From positions 310,001 through 374,000 of the forward strand of contig NC_007953.1 in the NCBI RefSeq assembly GCF_000013645.1: DNA of 64,000 bases, read 5' to 3'. Each line of letters opens with the position of its first letter. The first letter of the stretch is position 1. The notes under the pieces were generated by a model, which saw only the letters and a list, made by a program, of their open reading frames with translations, was not told the DNA's origin and did no database searches. Of the stretch, positions 1 through 8,110 are shown in pieces. A program made the translations under genes and the position numbers. Source of the DNA: Paraburkholderia xenovorans LB400. GTDB lineage: Bacteria > Pseudomonadota > Gammaproteobacteria > Burkholderiales > Burkholderiaceae.

Positions 1-734
1 ATTTCCCAGTCGAGCAGGCCGCTCACGCGATCTCCTTCGTAGAGGAAATTGCCAGGCCGCAGGTCCCCATGGACGAGGCAGATGCGTTGTGGCTCGGGCA
101 GGTGGCGGTACAACCAGCCAAACAGGCCGGACATAACGGGCAGCGGCTCCAGGCGCTGGGCCAGGAAGGTGTCATGCCAATGCGTGATCTGACGGAGCGC
201 CACTTCGCGCGGCGACAGGCCTTCGAGAGCGGAATCGAAAGCGGCCGGCGTCCAGTCGACCGCATGCAGGTCCGCCACGACGCTTGCCAGATCTTCGGTC
301 AGGCGCCGGGCCGCAGCGGGGTCCGGCGAATTGAGAAAGTCGACGGCGCTGGCCTTGCCCGGCAGACGTTCAAGCACGATCGTGGGTGCGCCGACAATCT
401 CACCACGCGCGTCCATGGCTACCGCCGCAGGCGCGCGGGTGCCCTTGCCGTTGAGGCCGTGCAGCACCCTGAATTCCTGCGCCACGTCAGTCTCGATCTG
501 CCGGTCGGCGCCCTGGATCAGCATCACGCAGGGGCGTCGCTGAGGCAGTCCGTCAAGCTGAAAGACCAGTTCCAGCGACCACGCCTTGCGTGCGTTTCCA
601 CCGAACATCGGAGCGATGCCCTGGACCGAGACATCGCGGGCATTGGGCAGATGTTGTGCGATTAGTTCTGCCAGGCGAGCGGCCAGACCGCTATCCGGCG
701 ACACGGATGTATTGCCAATAGAAGTATCACTCAT
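1..734 (-). CDS. APH-family phosphotransferase (kinase-like), 3' end outside the window
   Basis: This is the first 244 codons of an aminoglycoside-phosphotransferase-fold kinase; the reading frame is open to the window edge. The ATG is at 734 and begins MSDTSIGNTS. The catalytic-loop motif HGDLRPGN starts at residue 222 and the metal-binding motif DWE at residue 242, spaced as in the family. The match is closest in style to APH-like proteins of acyl-CoA metabolism (ACAD10/11 N-terminal domains, LvaA of levulinate catabolism), which phosphorylate hydroxyacyl groups rather than antibiotics. It lies on the same strand as the next two genes, 30 bp after the 385-residue gene, so it is probably the third gene of that operon. 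Assigning it to hydroxyacyl-CoA phosphorylation is inference from the ligase, hydratase and P450 nearby. The kinase fold itself is well supported. Confidence 0.85.
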   Translation of the reverse strand, partial: MSDTSIGNTSVSPDSGLAARLAELIAQHLPNARDVSVQGIAPMFGGNARKAWSLELVFQLDGLPQRRPCVMLIQGADRQIETDVAQEFRVLHGLNGKGTRAPAAVAMDARGEIVGAPTIVLERLPGKASAVDFLNSPDPAAARRLTEDLASVVADLHAVDWTPAAFDSALEGLSPREVALRQITHWHDTFLAQRLEPLPVMSGLFGWLYRHLPEPQRICLVHGDLRPGNFLYEGDRVSGLLDWE

Positions 735-764
735 GGGGCAGGTTCCGGTATATCGGCTCACGGC

Positions 765-1922
765 TCATAGCAGGCTCCAGCCAGGTTTGCCTTCGGCGCA
801 GGCCTGATAGGCGTCGGGCTCAAGTGGCTGGAGTATTCCCGTGGTGATCTGGCCGTCGCATTCGATCTCGCAATGGTGTTCGTTCAGACCAGACAGGAAA
901 GCCCGTACCTGTGGGTCCGTGAGGTCGTAGCAATCACCTTCCACGGTGCCGTCGGGCACCTCCATGCCGTGGTATATCTGTTTGTCGGGTGTGCCGCCGT
1001 ACATCCCGCAGCGCATGTAAGCTGTCTGGTTAGCCAGGCGCCGGAAGCGAACCCGCTTGATCTCCCCTGTGTCCAGCGTGTAGTCGGACTCGCCCTCAAG
1101 GAAGATGTGTGTCTCCGGCTCGAAGCGCCAGCGTCGTTCCACGTGGCGCACCTTGCCCACACCGGGGCGCGCGTCACCGTAGTCGTAAAGCACGGTGTTG
1201 CCCCATATGCTCAGGTGGGGAAATGAAATCCAGTTGCCGCCGATCCAGCCAGCCTTCTTCGGACCGCCAATCTGCAAGGCCGGTCCGCCGACACCGCGCC
1301 CGATGCCCCAGTGGCGATCGCGCGTGCCGCGCAGTTCGCCGGCTTCAAAGCGCAGCGTCTGACCCGCTACCCGCACCTCGCCCCCGGCCATGCCGAAACC
1401 TTCGAAGCCAGCGGTTACGTCGCGTTGTCTGCCCTGCGGTGCAGAACGGGTGCCCAGCGACGCGTAGGCGGCGCTGTAGATCTGACGCTTGGTGTCTAGC
1501 CATTGCAGGTCGAAGGCGATGTCCCATTCGTTCCCAGCAAGCACGAACCGCCATTCGCGCATTCCGCGCACAATCTCATGCCGTAGCGGCCCGGTGTGCA
1601 GGTCGGTCCGGTCGGCGCCGAGGCGGCGCCATGCGCGTACCGAGCGTTGCTTGCCGCGGTGGGTGACGATTGCGTAGGCCTCGGCGCGGTCCAGATTGGG
1701 GTAAAAGCTGCCGCCCAGCGCGATCATCAATTCGCCGGTGTTGTCGTGCAGTACGCACCAGTACCGCTCGAAGAAGCGTGGGTCAGTGGACCAGACCACC
1801 CGCACCGGGTCTGGTGTCTGGTGCACCATGAAGTCGTCCATTGCCGACAGTGGAAACTGCTCGTCGAAATGTGCGTCGTTAAAGCTGGGAGGACTCATCG
1901 GGTTTGAGCTCGGATGAAACAA
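765..1922 (-). CDS. Conserved-looking 385-residue protein of unknown function
   Basis: I do not recognise this protein with certainty. It has no signal peptide and no membrane segments, is rich in Trp, Tyr and Arg, and has many short beta-like stretches (for example RDRHWGIGRG and GNWISFPHLS). This is reminiscent of the two-domain lipocalin-like CrtC/AttH or DUF7064/DUF7065-type proteins that accompany terpenoid or steroid genes. That resemblance is a weak inference. It sits between the acyl-CoA ligase and the kinase on the same strand, 148 bp after the ligase, so it is probably co-transcribed with both. The start could be the ATG at 1922 or the in-frame ATG at 1898; neither has a clear ribosome binding site. 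Long open frames on the opposite strand here lack any family signature. Confidence 0.7.
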   Translation of the reverse strand: MFHPSSNPMSPPSFNDAHFDEQFPLSAMDDFMVHQTPDPVRVVWSTDPRFFERYWCVLHDNTGELMIALGGSFYPNLDRAEAYAIVTHRGKQRSVRAWRRLGADRTDLHTGPLRHEIVRGMREWRFVLAGNEWDIAFDLQWLDTKRQIYSAAYASLGTRSAPQGRQRDVTAGFEGFGMAGGEVRVAGQTLRFEAGELRGTRDRHWGIGRGVGGPALQIGGPKKAGWIGGNWISFPHLSIWGNTVLYDYGDARPGVGKVRHVERRWRFEPETHIFLEGESDYTLDTGEIKRVRFRRLANQTAYMRCGMYGGTPDKQIYHGMEVPDGTVEGDCYDLTDPQVRAFLSGLNEHHCEIECDGQITTGILQPLEPDAYQACAEGKPGWSLL

Positions 1923-2070
1923 GGGGTTTGAACGACCGGCACTACCGACGGACCGGCAGTGCGCCTCGCGGGTAGCGCGTCAGCCCATACACCGTGCCGA
2001 TCGCCCTGCGGCACGAAGATGAGCGCGCAGGCGACGTGCTGTTTTGCCGGGCTGACTGAAGCTGGATGGA

Positions 2071-3663
2071 TCATTGCGGTTCAACCTTCTCCGCCGCGCC
2101 GGATCCCAGCAGGGCCAGCACCTGCTCCCGAAGGGCCTGCTTCTGTACCTTTCCGTAGATGGCGCGCGGCAGCTCGTCGCGGATCAGGAGCAGGCTGAGT
2201 CGCTGGTACTTCGAGAGCCGCTGGTTCACCCAGCGCATCAATACGTCGGGTTCCGCGCTCGCGCCTGGCTTGAGCAACACCACGGCGACGGGTGTCTCGC
2301 TCCACTTTTCGTGAGGTACACCGATTACAGCGACTTCGTGCACGGCCGGATGCTCTATCACGACCTGTTCCAGATCGGCTGCATAGATGTTGATGCCACC
2401 CGACTTGATCATGTCCTTGAGCCGGCCGTTGACATACAGGAAGCCGTCCTCGTCCATCTGGCCCAGATCGCCGCTGCGCATGTAGGTGCGGCCGGCAGGG
2501 CTGATCCAGGTCGCCGCCTCGGTCATGTCCGGGCGGTTGTAGTAGCCCTTCATCATTCCTGGCCCATATGCGACGATCTCGCCAGTTTCTCCAGGCGGTA
2601 ACTCGCGGCCCTGCTCGTCGATGATGCGGACGTCGTCGAGAAAAGAGGGCTTGCCAACCGAGCCGGTCTTGCCGCGCGCTACGTCCTCTGGTATGGCAAG
2701 TGTCGAGAAGCCCTCGGTCATCCCGTAGACCTCGTAGATACCGGCATGGGGGAAGGCCCTGAGGAGGGCTGCATAAGTCGCGGGCAGGAGTGATTGACCG
2801 GCCGTGACCAACGCCTTGAGCGAGCCAAGGTCATAGTTCTGCAACGGTTGCTGCAGCAGTCCGATGTACTGCGTGGGCACCAGAAAACTATGAGTGCCGC
2901 GTTCCCGCCGGACTGCATCGATGAAGGCCTCTGGCGAGTATTGCGGCAGCAGAACGACGGTGCCGCCTCGATACATGGTCGGAAACATTGTGATCCATGT
3001 GCCCGACGCATAGATCGGCGTCGCGCAAACGGCCACCGAATAACGGTTGATCGCGAGGCCCATGGCGAATCCGTGCGGGTAATTCAGTCGTCCGAAATGT
3101 GTGTGCTCGATGCCCTTGGGAACCCCGGTAGTTCCGGATGAATAGATGATGGTCATTGAATCGGAAGGCAGGATCGTGACCTGCGGCGGCGTGGACGGCG
3201 CCGCATCGAACAGTGTCTGCGCACTGTTCCATCCGTCGCCTGGCGAATCGACGCTGTAGAAATGTTCTGGCGCGATGCCTTCGAGCCTGTCGCGCACTTC
3301 ATCGACCAGAGTCCGGGAGCTGCCGCCGGCAAACATCGCCCGGGCGTCCGATGAATTCGTGATGCGCGCGAGGGCCGAGCCTTCGAGCATCGTATTCAGG
3401 CACACGACCACGCAGCCGGCTTTCACCACACCCCAGAAAAGCTCGAACAGGGCCAGTGAATTGGGCATGAAGAGGGCGATCTTGTCGCCCTTGTCGAAAC
3501 CCAGCGCGCGGATGGCATTGGCAACCTGATTGGTGCGGATATCGAGTTCGCGCCACGTAAGGCGCTCCTCGCCGCACACGACGGCAATGGAATGGGCAAA
3601 GACCCGCGCATTGTGCGAAATCACATCACTGCAGAGGTAGTCGAACTCGTATCTGAGGCTCAT
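2071..3663 (-). CDS. Acyl-CoA synthetase / AMP-dependent ligase
   Basis: This 530-residue ANL-superfamily enzyme activates a carboxylic acid to its CoA thioester through an acyl-AMP intermediate. The ATP-binding P-loop reads IIYSSGTTGVPKG, the core motif is YGMTEG, the hinge is GRLKDMIKSGG, and the A10 lysine is present in LPRAIYGKVQK near the C-terminus, so the enzyme should be fully active. It has no signal peptide and is cytoplasmic. It is the first gene of the leftward operon (ligase, unknown protein, kinase), divergent from the enoyl-CoA hydratase. The shared intergenic region carries two copies of the palindrome also found before the TetR gene, so repression by that TetR is likely. The acid it activates cannot be told from sequence. 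Confidence 0.93.
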   Translation of the reverse strand: MSLRYEFDYLCSDVISHNARVFAHSIAVVCGEERLTWRELDIRTNQVANAIRALGFDKGDKIALFMPNSLALFELFWGVVKAGCVVVCLNTMLEGSALARITNSSDARAMFAGGSSRTLVDEVRDRLEGIAPEHFYSVDSPGDGWNSAQTLFDAAPSTPPQVTILPSDSMTIIYSSGTTGVPKGIEHTHFGRLNYPHGFAMGLAINRYSVAVCATPIYASGTWITMFPTMYRGGTVVLLPQYSPEAFIDAVRRERGTHSFLVPTQYIGLLQQPLQNYDLGSLKALVTAGQSLLPATYAALLRAFPHAGIYEVYGMTEGFSTLAIPEDVARGKTGSVGKPSFLDDVRIIDEQGRELPPGETGEIVAYGPGMMKGYYNRPDMTEAATWISPAGRTYMRSGDLGQMDEDGFLYVNGRLKDMIKSGGINIYAADLEQVVIEHPAVHEVAVIGVPHEKWSETPVAVVLLKPGASAEPDVLMRWVNQRLSKYQRLSLLLIRDELPRAIYGKVQKQALREQVLALLGSGAAEKVEPQ

Positions 3664-3780
3664 CGGATGTTCCAGGGTTGACGGGACGATCGTTGGCGAT
3701 ACGCGGATGCCCGGGTTGACTCCGTTGTTCCCGGTTCATGTTTTCCCGATAGGTGCCAGCAGCGCGTTATCGAGAAGAAT

Positions 3781-3796
3781 GAGAGCGAGCGCTCGC
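3781..3796. promoter_or_regulatory. Putative TetR operator, copy 1
   Basis: Half-sites GAGAGCG and CGCTCGC are separated by 2 bp, one mismatch from a perfect 7-2-7 palindrome. The core GCGAGCGCTCGC (3785-3796) is itself a perfect 12-bp palindrome. The site lies in the divergent promoter region of the ligase and hydratase genes, and the same 7-2-7 element recurs at 3901 and 8044. Confidence 0.7.
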
Positions 3797-3900
3797 AATC
3801 GATGGATGAAATATATCCAAATCGCGGACACTGTGCATGGGGGAATACCCGCAAAAAAACGACTTTACTTTTAGCTTTTACCCATCGACAATTGATTTAT

Positions 3901-3916
3901 GCGAGCGACCGCTCGC
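3901..3916. promoter_or_regulatory. Putative TetR operator, copy 2
   Basis: GCGAGCG-AC-CGCTCGC is a perfect 7-2-7 palindrome. It lies 123 bp before the hydratase ATG and 120 bp after copy 1, so each divergent promoter could have its own site. Confidence 0.75.
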
Positions 3917-3991
3917 TCACATAAACGGCGGGGATTCGACATATTTTGACTGGATCCCTGATCTTGCGGCAGTACTTCAGGAGGAGTGGCG

Positions 3992-4027
3992 ATGCGCCTT
4001 TCGATGATATCCGGGGCTCGGCGATGA
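3992..4027 (+). CDS. Possible 11-codon leader peptide coupled to the enoyl-CoA hydratase
   Basis: A strong Shine-Dalgarno AGGAGGAG (3979-3986) stands 5 nt before an ATG that opens MRLSMISGARR followed by TGA. The stop overlaps the hydratase start in an ATGA. The hydratase ATG at 4024 itself has no good ribosome binding site, so the best reading is translational coupling through this short frame. It is far below the size at which homology would help. The support is the SD, its spacing and the exact overlap. The alternative is that the SD serves a TTG start at 3946 or nothing at all. Confidence 0.45.
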   Translation: MRLSMISGARR

Positions 4028-4836
4028 GCGTACAGCCCGTGTACCCAGCTTATGCCAGTCTGAAACTCGATTGGCCTCTTGAGCGTGTGCTGCGCGTGAC
4101 GATTTCGCGCGGCTCCATGAACTCGATGGATTACGAGTTGCACCACGATCTCGGTGGAATCTGGCGCCTGATCGATGCCGACCCGCAGGTCAGTGTTGTG
4201 GTGCTTACAGGAGAAGGGCGGGCGTTTTCCGCAGGTGGTGATTTCGACATGGTTGAACGCATTGTCAACGATCACTCCTTTCGCATGCAGATGTGGAAGG
4301 ACGGCCGCCAACTGGTGGAAAACATCCTTGCCTGTGGCAAACCGATAGTCTCGGCGATCAATGGCGCGGCCGCGGGAGGCGGCCTCGCTGCGGCCCTGCT
4401 GGCGGACATTTCGATCGCCGGCCGCACGGTGAAGCTGGTCGACGGCCACACCACCCTTGGGGTGGCGGCCGATGATCATGCTGTGGCGATCTGGCCGCTG
4501 CTGGTCGGCATGGCCAAGGCCAAGTACTACCTGATGACCAATGAGCCTTTGACCGGCGAGGAAGCCGAGCGCCTTGGGCTGGTCAGCCTGTGCGTCGATA
4601 ACGACAAGGTGGTGGACAAGGCGCTGGAAGTCGCCGGTCGCCTCGCGGCCGGTGCGCCCGAGGCGATCCGCTTCACGAAGCATGCGCTGAACAACTGGAT
4701 CCGTTCGGCCTGGCCTGCCTTCGATGCGTCTCTGGCGTTCGGCATTCTGGGCTTCACCGGTCCTGAAGCGCGGGAGGGCCTGGCAGCCCTGAGGGAAAAG
4801 CGCCGACCCGTATTTCCGCAAACGACGCACGTGTGA
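4024..4836 (+). CDS. Enoyl-CoA hydratase/isomerase family protein
   Basis: This 270-residue crotonase-fold protein acts on an enoyl-CoA or related thioester in the cytoplasm. Family signatures are GEGRAFSAGGDFD (first oxyanion-hole strand) and NGAAAGGGLAAALLADISIA (second oxyanion-hole loop). In the third region, where many hydratases carry a catalytic glutamate, it reads LGVAADDHAV, so isomerase, hydrolase or lyase chemistry is also possible. I chose the ATG at 4024 because the sequence upstream to the in-frame TTG at 3946 is not family-like and because of the ATGA overlap with a short leader frame. It leads the rightward operon (hydratase, SDR, reductase, P450) under the two TetR-type palindromes. 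Confidence 0.9.
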   Translation: MSVQPVYPAYASLKLDWPLERVLRVTISRGSMNSMDYELHHDLGGIWRLIDADPQVSVVVLTGEGRAFSAGGDFDMVERIVNDHSFRMQMWKDGRQLVENILACGKPIVSAINGAAAGGGLAAALLADISIAGRTVKLVDGHTTLGVAADDHAVAIWPLLVGMAKAKYYLMTNEPLTGEEAERLGLVSLCVDNDKVVDKALEVAGRLAAGAPEAIRFTKHALNNWIRSAWPAFDASLAFGILGFTGPEAREGLAALREKRRPVFPQTTHV

Positions 4837-4871
4837 ATTTCGTCCGAACCCTGAATGGAGAATTTTCTGCA

Positions 4872-5639
4872 ATGAGCCAAGTTTCACGTTCCTACATCGT
4901 CACCGGTGGTGGTGGCGGAATCGGCGGGGCCACCGTGCTGCGCCTGCTGCGCACCGGTGCGAACGTCCTCGCGATAGACATCAGTTCCAGACGCCTGAAC
5001 GGTGTGAAAGAAGAGGCCGCCGCCTTGCCTGGCCGCATGGAGGTGCTCAAGGCGGATATCACTGCCGAGCAGCCGGTAGAACAGGCAGTGAAGCTTGCGC
5101 TGGAACTGTTCGGCGACCTGCACGGTGTCGCTAACGTGGCCGGCGGCATGCCCGACTACACGGGCACGGACATGGACCGCCCACTGGAGTCGATCAGCCT
5201 CGATTATTTCCATCGGATGTTCGCGCTCAACGTCGACAGTGCCTTCCTGATGAGCAAGGCCGCCACGCCACACTTCAGGAAGAAACAGTACGGCAAGATC
5301 GTCAACGTCGCCTCTCTGGCTGCGTTTGCCAACCGCCCAGAGCTTGGGAATGCCGCCTACAACCCGGCGAAGAAGGCGGTGATCGGCCTGGCCGAGACGC
5401 TGAGTCTCCTGCTGGGACCGGATGGCATCCGCGTTAATACCATCGCACCCGGGCTGGTGATGAGCGATAAGGCCAAGGGCGCGTTGGGTGACGAATACAC
5501 CCAGCGACACCTCAAGCAGGTGCCGCTGGGCCGGCTTGCGACTACCAGCGACCTGGCGGAAGGGATTGCCTTCTTCCTCGAGCCGGCATCCGACGGCATC
5601 ACCGGCGAAACGCTTCGGGTGGCCGCCGGCGTGCGTTGA
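4872..5639 (+). CDS. Short-chain dehydrogenase/reductase
   Basis: This 255-residue classical SDR is an NAD(P)-dependent oxidoreductase of a hydroxy or keto group. The cofactor loop is TGGGGGIG at residues 12-19 and the catalytic set is Ser in VNVASLAAF and YNPAK. The start at 4872 follows GGAG by 11 nt and puts the Rossmann strand at the usual place; an upstream in-frame GTG at 4833 would add 13 residues overlapping the hydratase stop. It lies 35 bp after the hydratase in the same operon, so it probably oxidises the alcohol made by the hydratase or by the P450. NAD versus NADP preference is not resolved. Confidence 0.92.
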   Translation: MSQVSRSYIVTGGGGGIGGATVLRLLRTGANVLAIDISSRRLNGVKEEAAALPGRMEVLKADITAEQPVEQAVKLALELFGDLHGVANVAGGMPDYTGTDMDRPLESISLDYFHRMFALNVDSAFLMSKAATPHFRKKQYGKIVNVASLAAFANRPELGNAAYNPAKKAVIGLAETLSLLLGPDGIRVNTIAPGLVMSDKAKGALGDEYTQRHLKQVPLGRLATTSDLAEGIAFFLEPASDGITGETLRVAAGVR

Positions 5640-5688
5640 ACGGGTGCTCGATACAGCCAGCAGGACCGAATGAAGCAGCAATTTGTGA

Positions 5689-6645
5689 ATGACCATGGAT
5701 AAAGCGCAGGAAATTAACCTCGTCGTGCGGGCCATCACCCAGGAGGCTGATGGTGTGATCGGCCTGACACTTGCAGCCGCGGATGGGCAGGATCTGCCGG
5801 TGTGGACGCCAGGTGCCCATATCGGCCTCCTGGTCGACGGCGGGCTGGAGCGCCAATACTCGCTGTGCAGTGAACCTGAAGACCGCCGGCAATGGCGCAT
5901 CGCGGTGCTACGCGAGCCTGAAAGCCGCGGGGGCTCCGCTTGGCTGCATTCCCGTCTCCAGGTTGGCGACATACTCCGTGCGACAGGGCCGGGCAACCAG
6001 TTCGAACTGGTGGATGCCGATCGCTATGTGTTCGTCGCCGGCGGAATCGGCATTACCCCGCTACTGCCGATGATCCGTGCCGTCGAAGCCCGGGGCGCAC
6101 AATGGAGCCTGCTGTACGGCGGACGCCATCGCAGTTCGATGGCCTTTGCCGCCGCGCTGGAAGCATACGGCGAGCGGGTTCGGATCCAGCCAGAGGATCA
6201 GTGCGGGCTGCTCGACCTGAAGGCGGCACTCGGCGCGCCCCAGGCTGGAGTCGCTATATACAGTTGCGGTCCTGAACGTCTGCTCGAAGCGGTCGAGGCC
6301 ACGTGCGTGGGCTGGCCGGAGGGTGCCTTGCATGTTGAGCGTTTCCGGCCCCGTCCCGGCGCGCTGGAAGGCGAGAGCGGCTCGTTCGAGGTCGTGCTCG
6401 CAAAAAGCAACCTGTCCTGCCAGGTCCGGGAAGGCCAGACCATCATTGATGCGCTCGATACGGCCGGGTTCCATGTGCCACGCTCGTGCGGTGAAGGCAC
6501 GTGTGGAACATGCGTGGCGAAGGTGCTCGAAGGTGTGCCGGACCACCGTGATTCCTTCCTCATGGGCAAGAAGCGCGCGGCCAACCAGACCATCTGTGTG
6601 TGCTGTTCGCGCTCCCTCACACCACGGCTCGTGCTGGATCTCTAA
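5689..6645 (+). CDS. Phthalate-dioxygenase-reductase-type FMN/2Fe-2S oxidoreductase
   Basis: This 318-residue electron-transfer protein carries, in order, an FMN-binding barrel (RQYS at 55-58), an NAD-binding domain (GGIGITP at 118-124, CGP at 193-195) and a C-terminal plant-type 2Fe-2S ferredoxin (Cys267, Cys272, Cys275 and a fourth Cys at 303 or 305). This is the VanB/OphA1 layout. It probably passes electrons from NADH to the P450 encoded 61 bp downstream, because no other ferredoxin or ferredoxin reductase is encoded in the cluster. That makes the pair a split version of the fused P450RhF-type (class VII) system. A partner oxygenase elsewhere in the genome cannot be excluded. Confidence 0.92.
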   Translation: MTMDKAQEINLVVRAITQEADGVIGLTLAAADGQDLPVWTPGAHIGLLVDGGLERQYSLCSEPEDRRQWRIAVLREPESRGGSAWLHSRLQVGDILRATGPGNQFELVDADRYVFVAGGIGITPLLPMIRAVEARGAQWSLLYGGRHRSSMAFAAALEAYGERVRIQPEDQCGLLDLKAALGAPQAGVAIYSCGPERLLEAVEATCVGWPEGALHVERFRPRPGALEGESGSFEVVLAKSNLSCQVREGQTIIDALDTAGFHVPRSCGEGTCGTCVAKVLEGVPDHRDSFLMGKKRAANQTICVCCSRSLTPRLVLDL

Positions 6646-6706
6646 GTCCGCACTGTGCCAACCTCGGGGTGGATAACCGCCGCGAATCCAGAAACAGGAA
6701 TGAGCC

Positions 6707-7924
6707 ATGACCTTCATCTACGATCCTAACGACCCGGACGTGCGCCGCGACCCGCATGCCGTGTTCAGGAAACTGCGGGAAACCGAACCCGTGCACTGGA
6801 GCCCAAAGCTGTCGGGCTGGGTGGTGACCAGCTACGAACTGGCCAGCGAGGTGCTGACGACTAACGGCACCTACTCCGCAGAACGGTTTACTGCGGTGCA
6901 GCAGCATCTGTCTGAAGAAAAACGCGTGACTGCTGCGGAGGTGATGCGCTGGTTCCAGCACTGGATGGTATTCCGCGATCCGCCTGACCACACACGTTTG
7001 CGACGGCACATGGCTAACACGCTGAATATCCCGGTGTTCGATGCCAGGCGCGAGACGGTGATTTCCGTGGTCAATGAACTGCTCGACCGCATTCCGGTGG
7101 GCGACGCGTTCGACTTCTTCCAGGCTTTCTCCTTGTGGATGCCTGGCATCGTCGTGGCCGATCTATTGGGGGTAGAGCGCGACAGACTGCTGGAAGTGAA
7201 GCAATGGTCCGACGATATGATGACCTTCATCGGCAGCGCGCGCGGGGTACCCGACAAGTACGAACGCGCCCGGCGCGGCGCGAATGGAATGGGCACGTAT
7301 TTCCTCGATCTTATCGCCAAACGCCGGGCGGAGCCGCGCGAGGATGCACTGTCCAGGCTGATTGCCTCAGAGGTCGAGGGACAACGGCTCAGTGACGATG
7401 AACTGGTTGGCTGCATGATGATGGTACTCAACGGCGGCCACGAAACGACGGCCAATCTGCTGAACAACTCGATGCTGGCGCTTGCGGCTCATCCGCAGAC
7501 GGTGCAGCACCTGCGTCAGCATCCGGACGAGATGGCGGCGGCAGTCGAGGAATTCCTGCGCTACGATAGCCCGGTACTTTCCATCGGGCGCATCGTCACG
7601 GAAGACACCGAACTCGGTGATCAGGAAATCGCTGCGGGCGATCGCGTGTTCGCGATGCTGGTTGGCGCGAACCGCGATCCGGAGGTGTTCAGCGATCCAG
7701 ACGAATTACGGACTTCGCGAAATCCTAATCCACATATGGCCTTCGGCAAGGGGCCTCACTTCTGCCTGGGTACGCCGTTGGCCCGGCTGGAAGGGCAAAT
7801 TGCGCTAACGGCGATTCTCGAGCGGTTCAGTAGCATTGAGCTATGCGAACCGGTGGAATCGATTCCCTGGCTCAATTCTCTGGTAACGCATGGACCGACG
7901 CGTCTGCCGCTACGTTTGAAGTAG
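6707..7924 (+). CDS. Cytochrome P450 monooxygenase
   Basis: This is a 405-residue soluble bacterial P450. The I-helix motif reads GGHETTAN with the conserved acid-Thr pair, the ExxR helix is present in AAVEEFLRYDSP, and the haem-binding loop is FGKGPHFCLG with the ligand at Cys353. AGGA stands 7 nt before the ATG. There is no membrane anchor. It follows the PDR-type reductase in the same operon, which is the likely redox partner. The substrate is unknown; the operon (ligase, hydratase, SDR, kinase) suggests an acyl or cyclic carboxylic compound. It is probably the last gene of the operon, since a strong hairpin follows the stop. Confidence 0.95.
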   Translation: MTFIYDPNDPDVRRDPHAVFRKLRETEPVHWSPKLSGWVVTSYELASEVLTTNGTYSAERFTAVQQHLSEEKRVTAAEVMRWFQHWMVFRDPPDHTRLRRHMANTLNIPVFDARRETVISVVNELLDRIPVGDAFDFFQAFSLWMPGIVVADLLGVERDRLLEVKQWSDDMMTFIGSARGVPDKYERARRGANGMGTYFLDLIAKRRAEPREDALSRLIASEVEGQRLSDDELVGCMMMVLNGGHETTANLLNNSMLALAAHPQTVQHLRQHPDEMAAAVEEFLRYDSPVLSIGRIVTEDTELGDQEIAAGDRVFAMLVGANRDPEVFSDPDELRTSRNPNPHMAFGKGPHFCLGTPLARLEGQIALTAILERFSSIELCEPVESIPWLNSLVTHGPTRLPLRLK

Positions 7925-7997
7925 ACGGACGGGTAGCGCTGCGGCTGGATGTGATCGACGTGCGGCCTGCAGTGGCAGGCCGTCAGCCGGGACCCTG

Positions 7998-8028
7998 CGG
8001 AGAGGCTGCGGAGCGTGCAGTCTCTCCG
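7998..8028 (+). terminator. Hairpin after the P450 gene
   Basis: A 12-bp stem (7998-8009 with 8017-8028, one G-U pair) and a 7-nt loop begin 73 bp after the P450 stop. No U-tract follows, so it may act as a 3' stabilising hairpin or a Rho-assisted terminator rather than a simple intrinsic one. Confidence 0.5.
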
Positions 8029-8043
8029 ACCTGGGGTAAAGTA

Positions 8044-8059
8044 GCGAGCGGGTGCTCGC
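8044..8059. promoter_or_regulatory. Putative TetR operator, copy 3 (autoregulation)
   Basis: GCGAGCG-GG-TGCTCGC keeps the 7-2-7 layout with one mismatch. It lies 51 bp before the tetR ATG, as expected for an autoregulated repressor that also binds the 3781 and 3901 sites. Confidence 0.72.
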
Positions 8060-8110
8060 AATTACTTATAATGTCGACATCCTTCACCCGCGACGGCGAA
8101 CAAAGTACTG

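Noticed and set aside
69..665. A 198-codon plus-strand frame at the window start
   Set aside because: It is antisense to the APH-type kinase, whose HGDLRPGN and DWE motifs are in the other strand and continuous to the edge.
3946..4023. TTG start giving a longer enoyl-CoA hydratase
   Set aside because: The extra 26 residues are not crotonase-like and the strong ribosome binding site lies inside this stretch.
3871..5996. Two long minus-strand frames (338 and 370 codons) opposite the hydratase, SDR and reductase genes
   Set aside because: They are antisense to genes with clear family motifs, have Arg/His-rich composition without motifs, and are a normal effect of high GC content.
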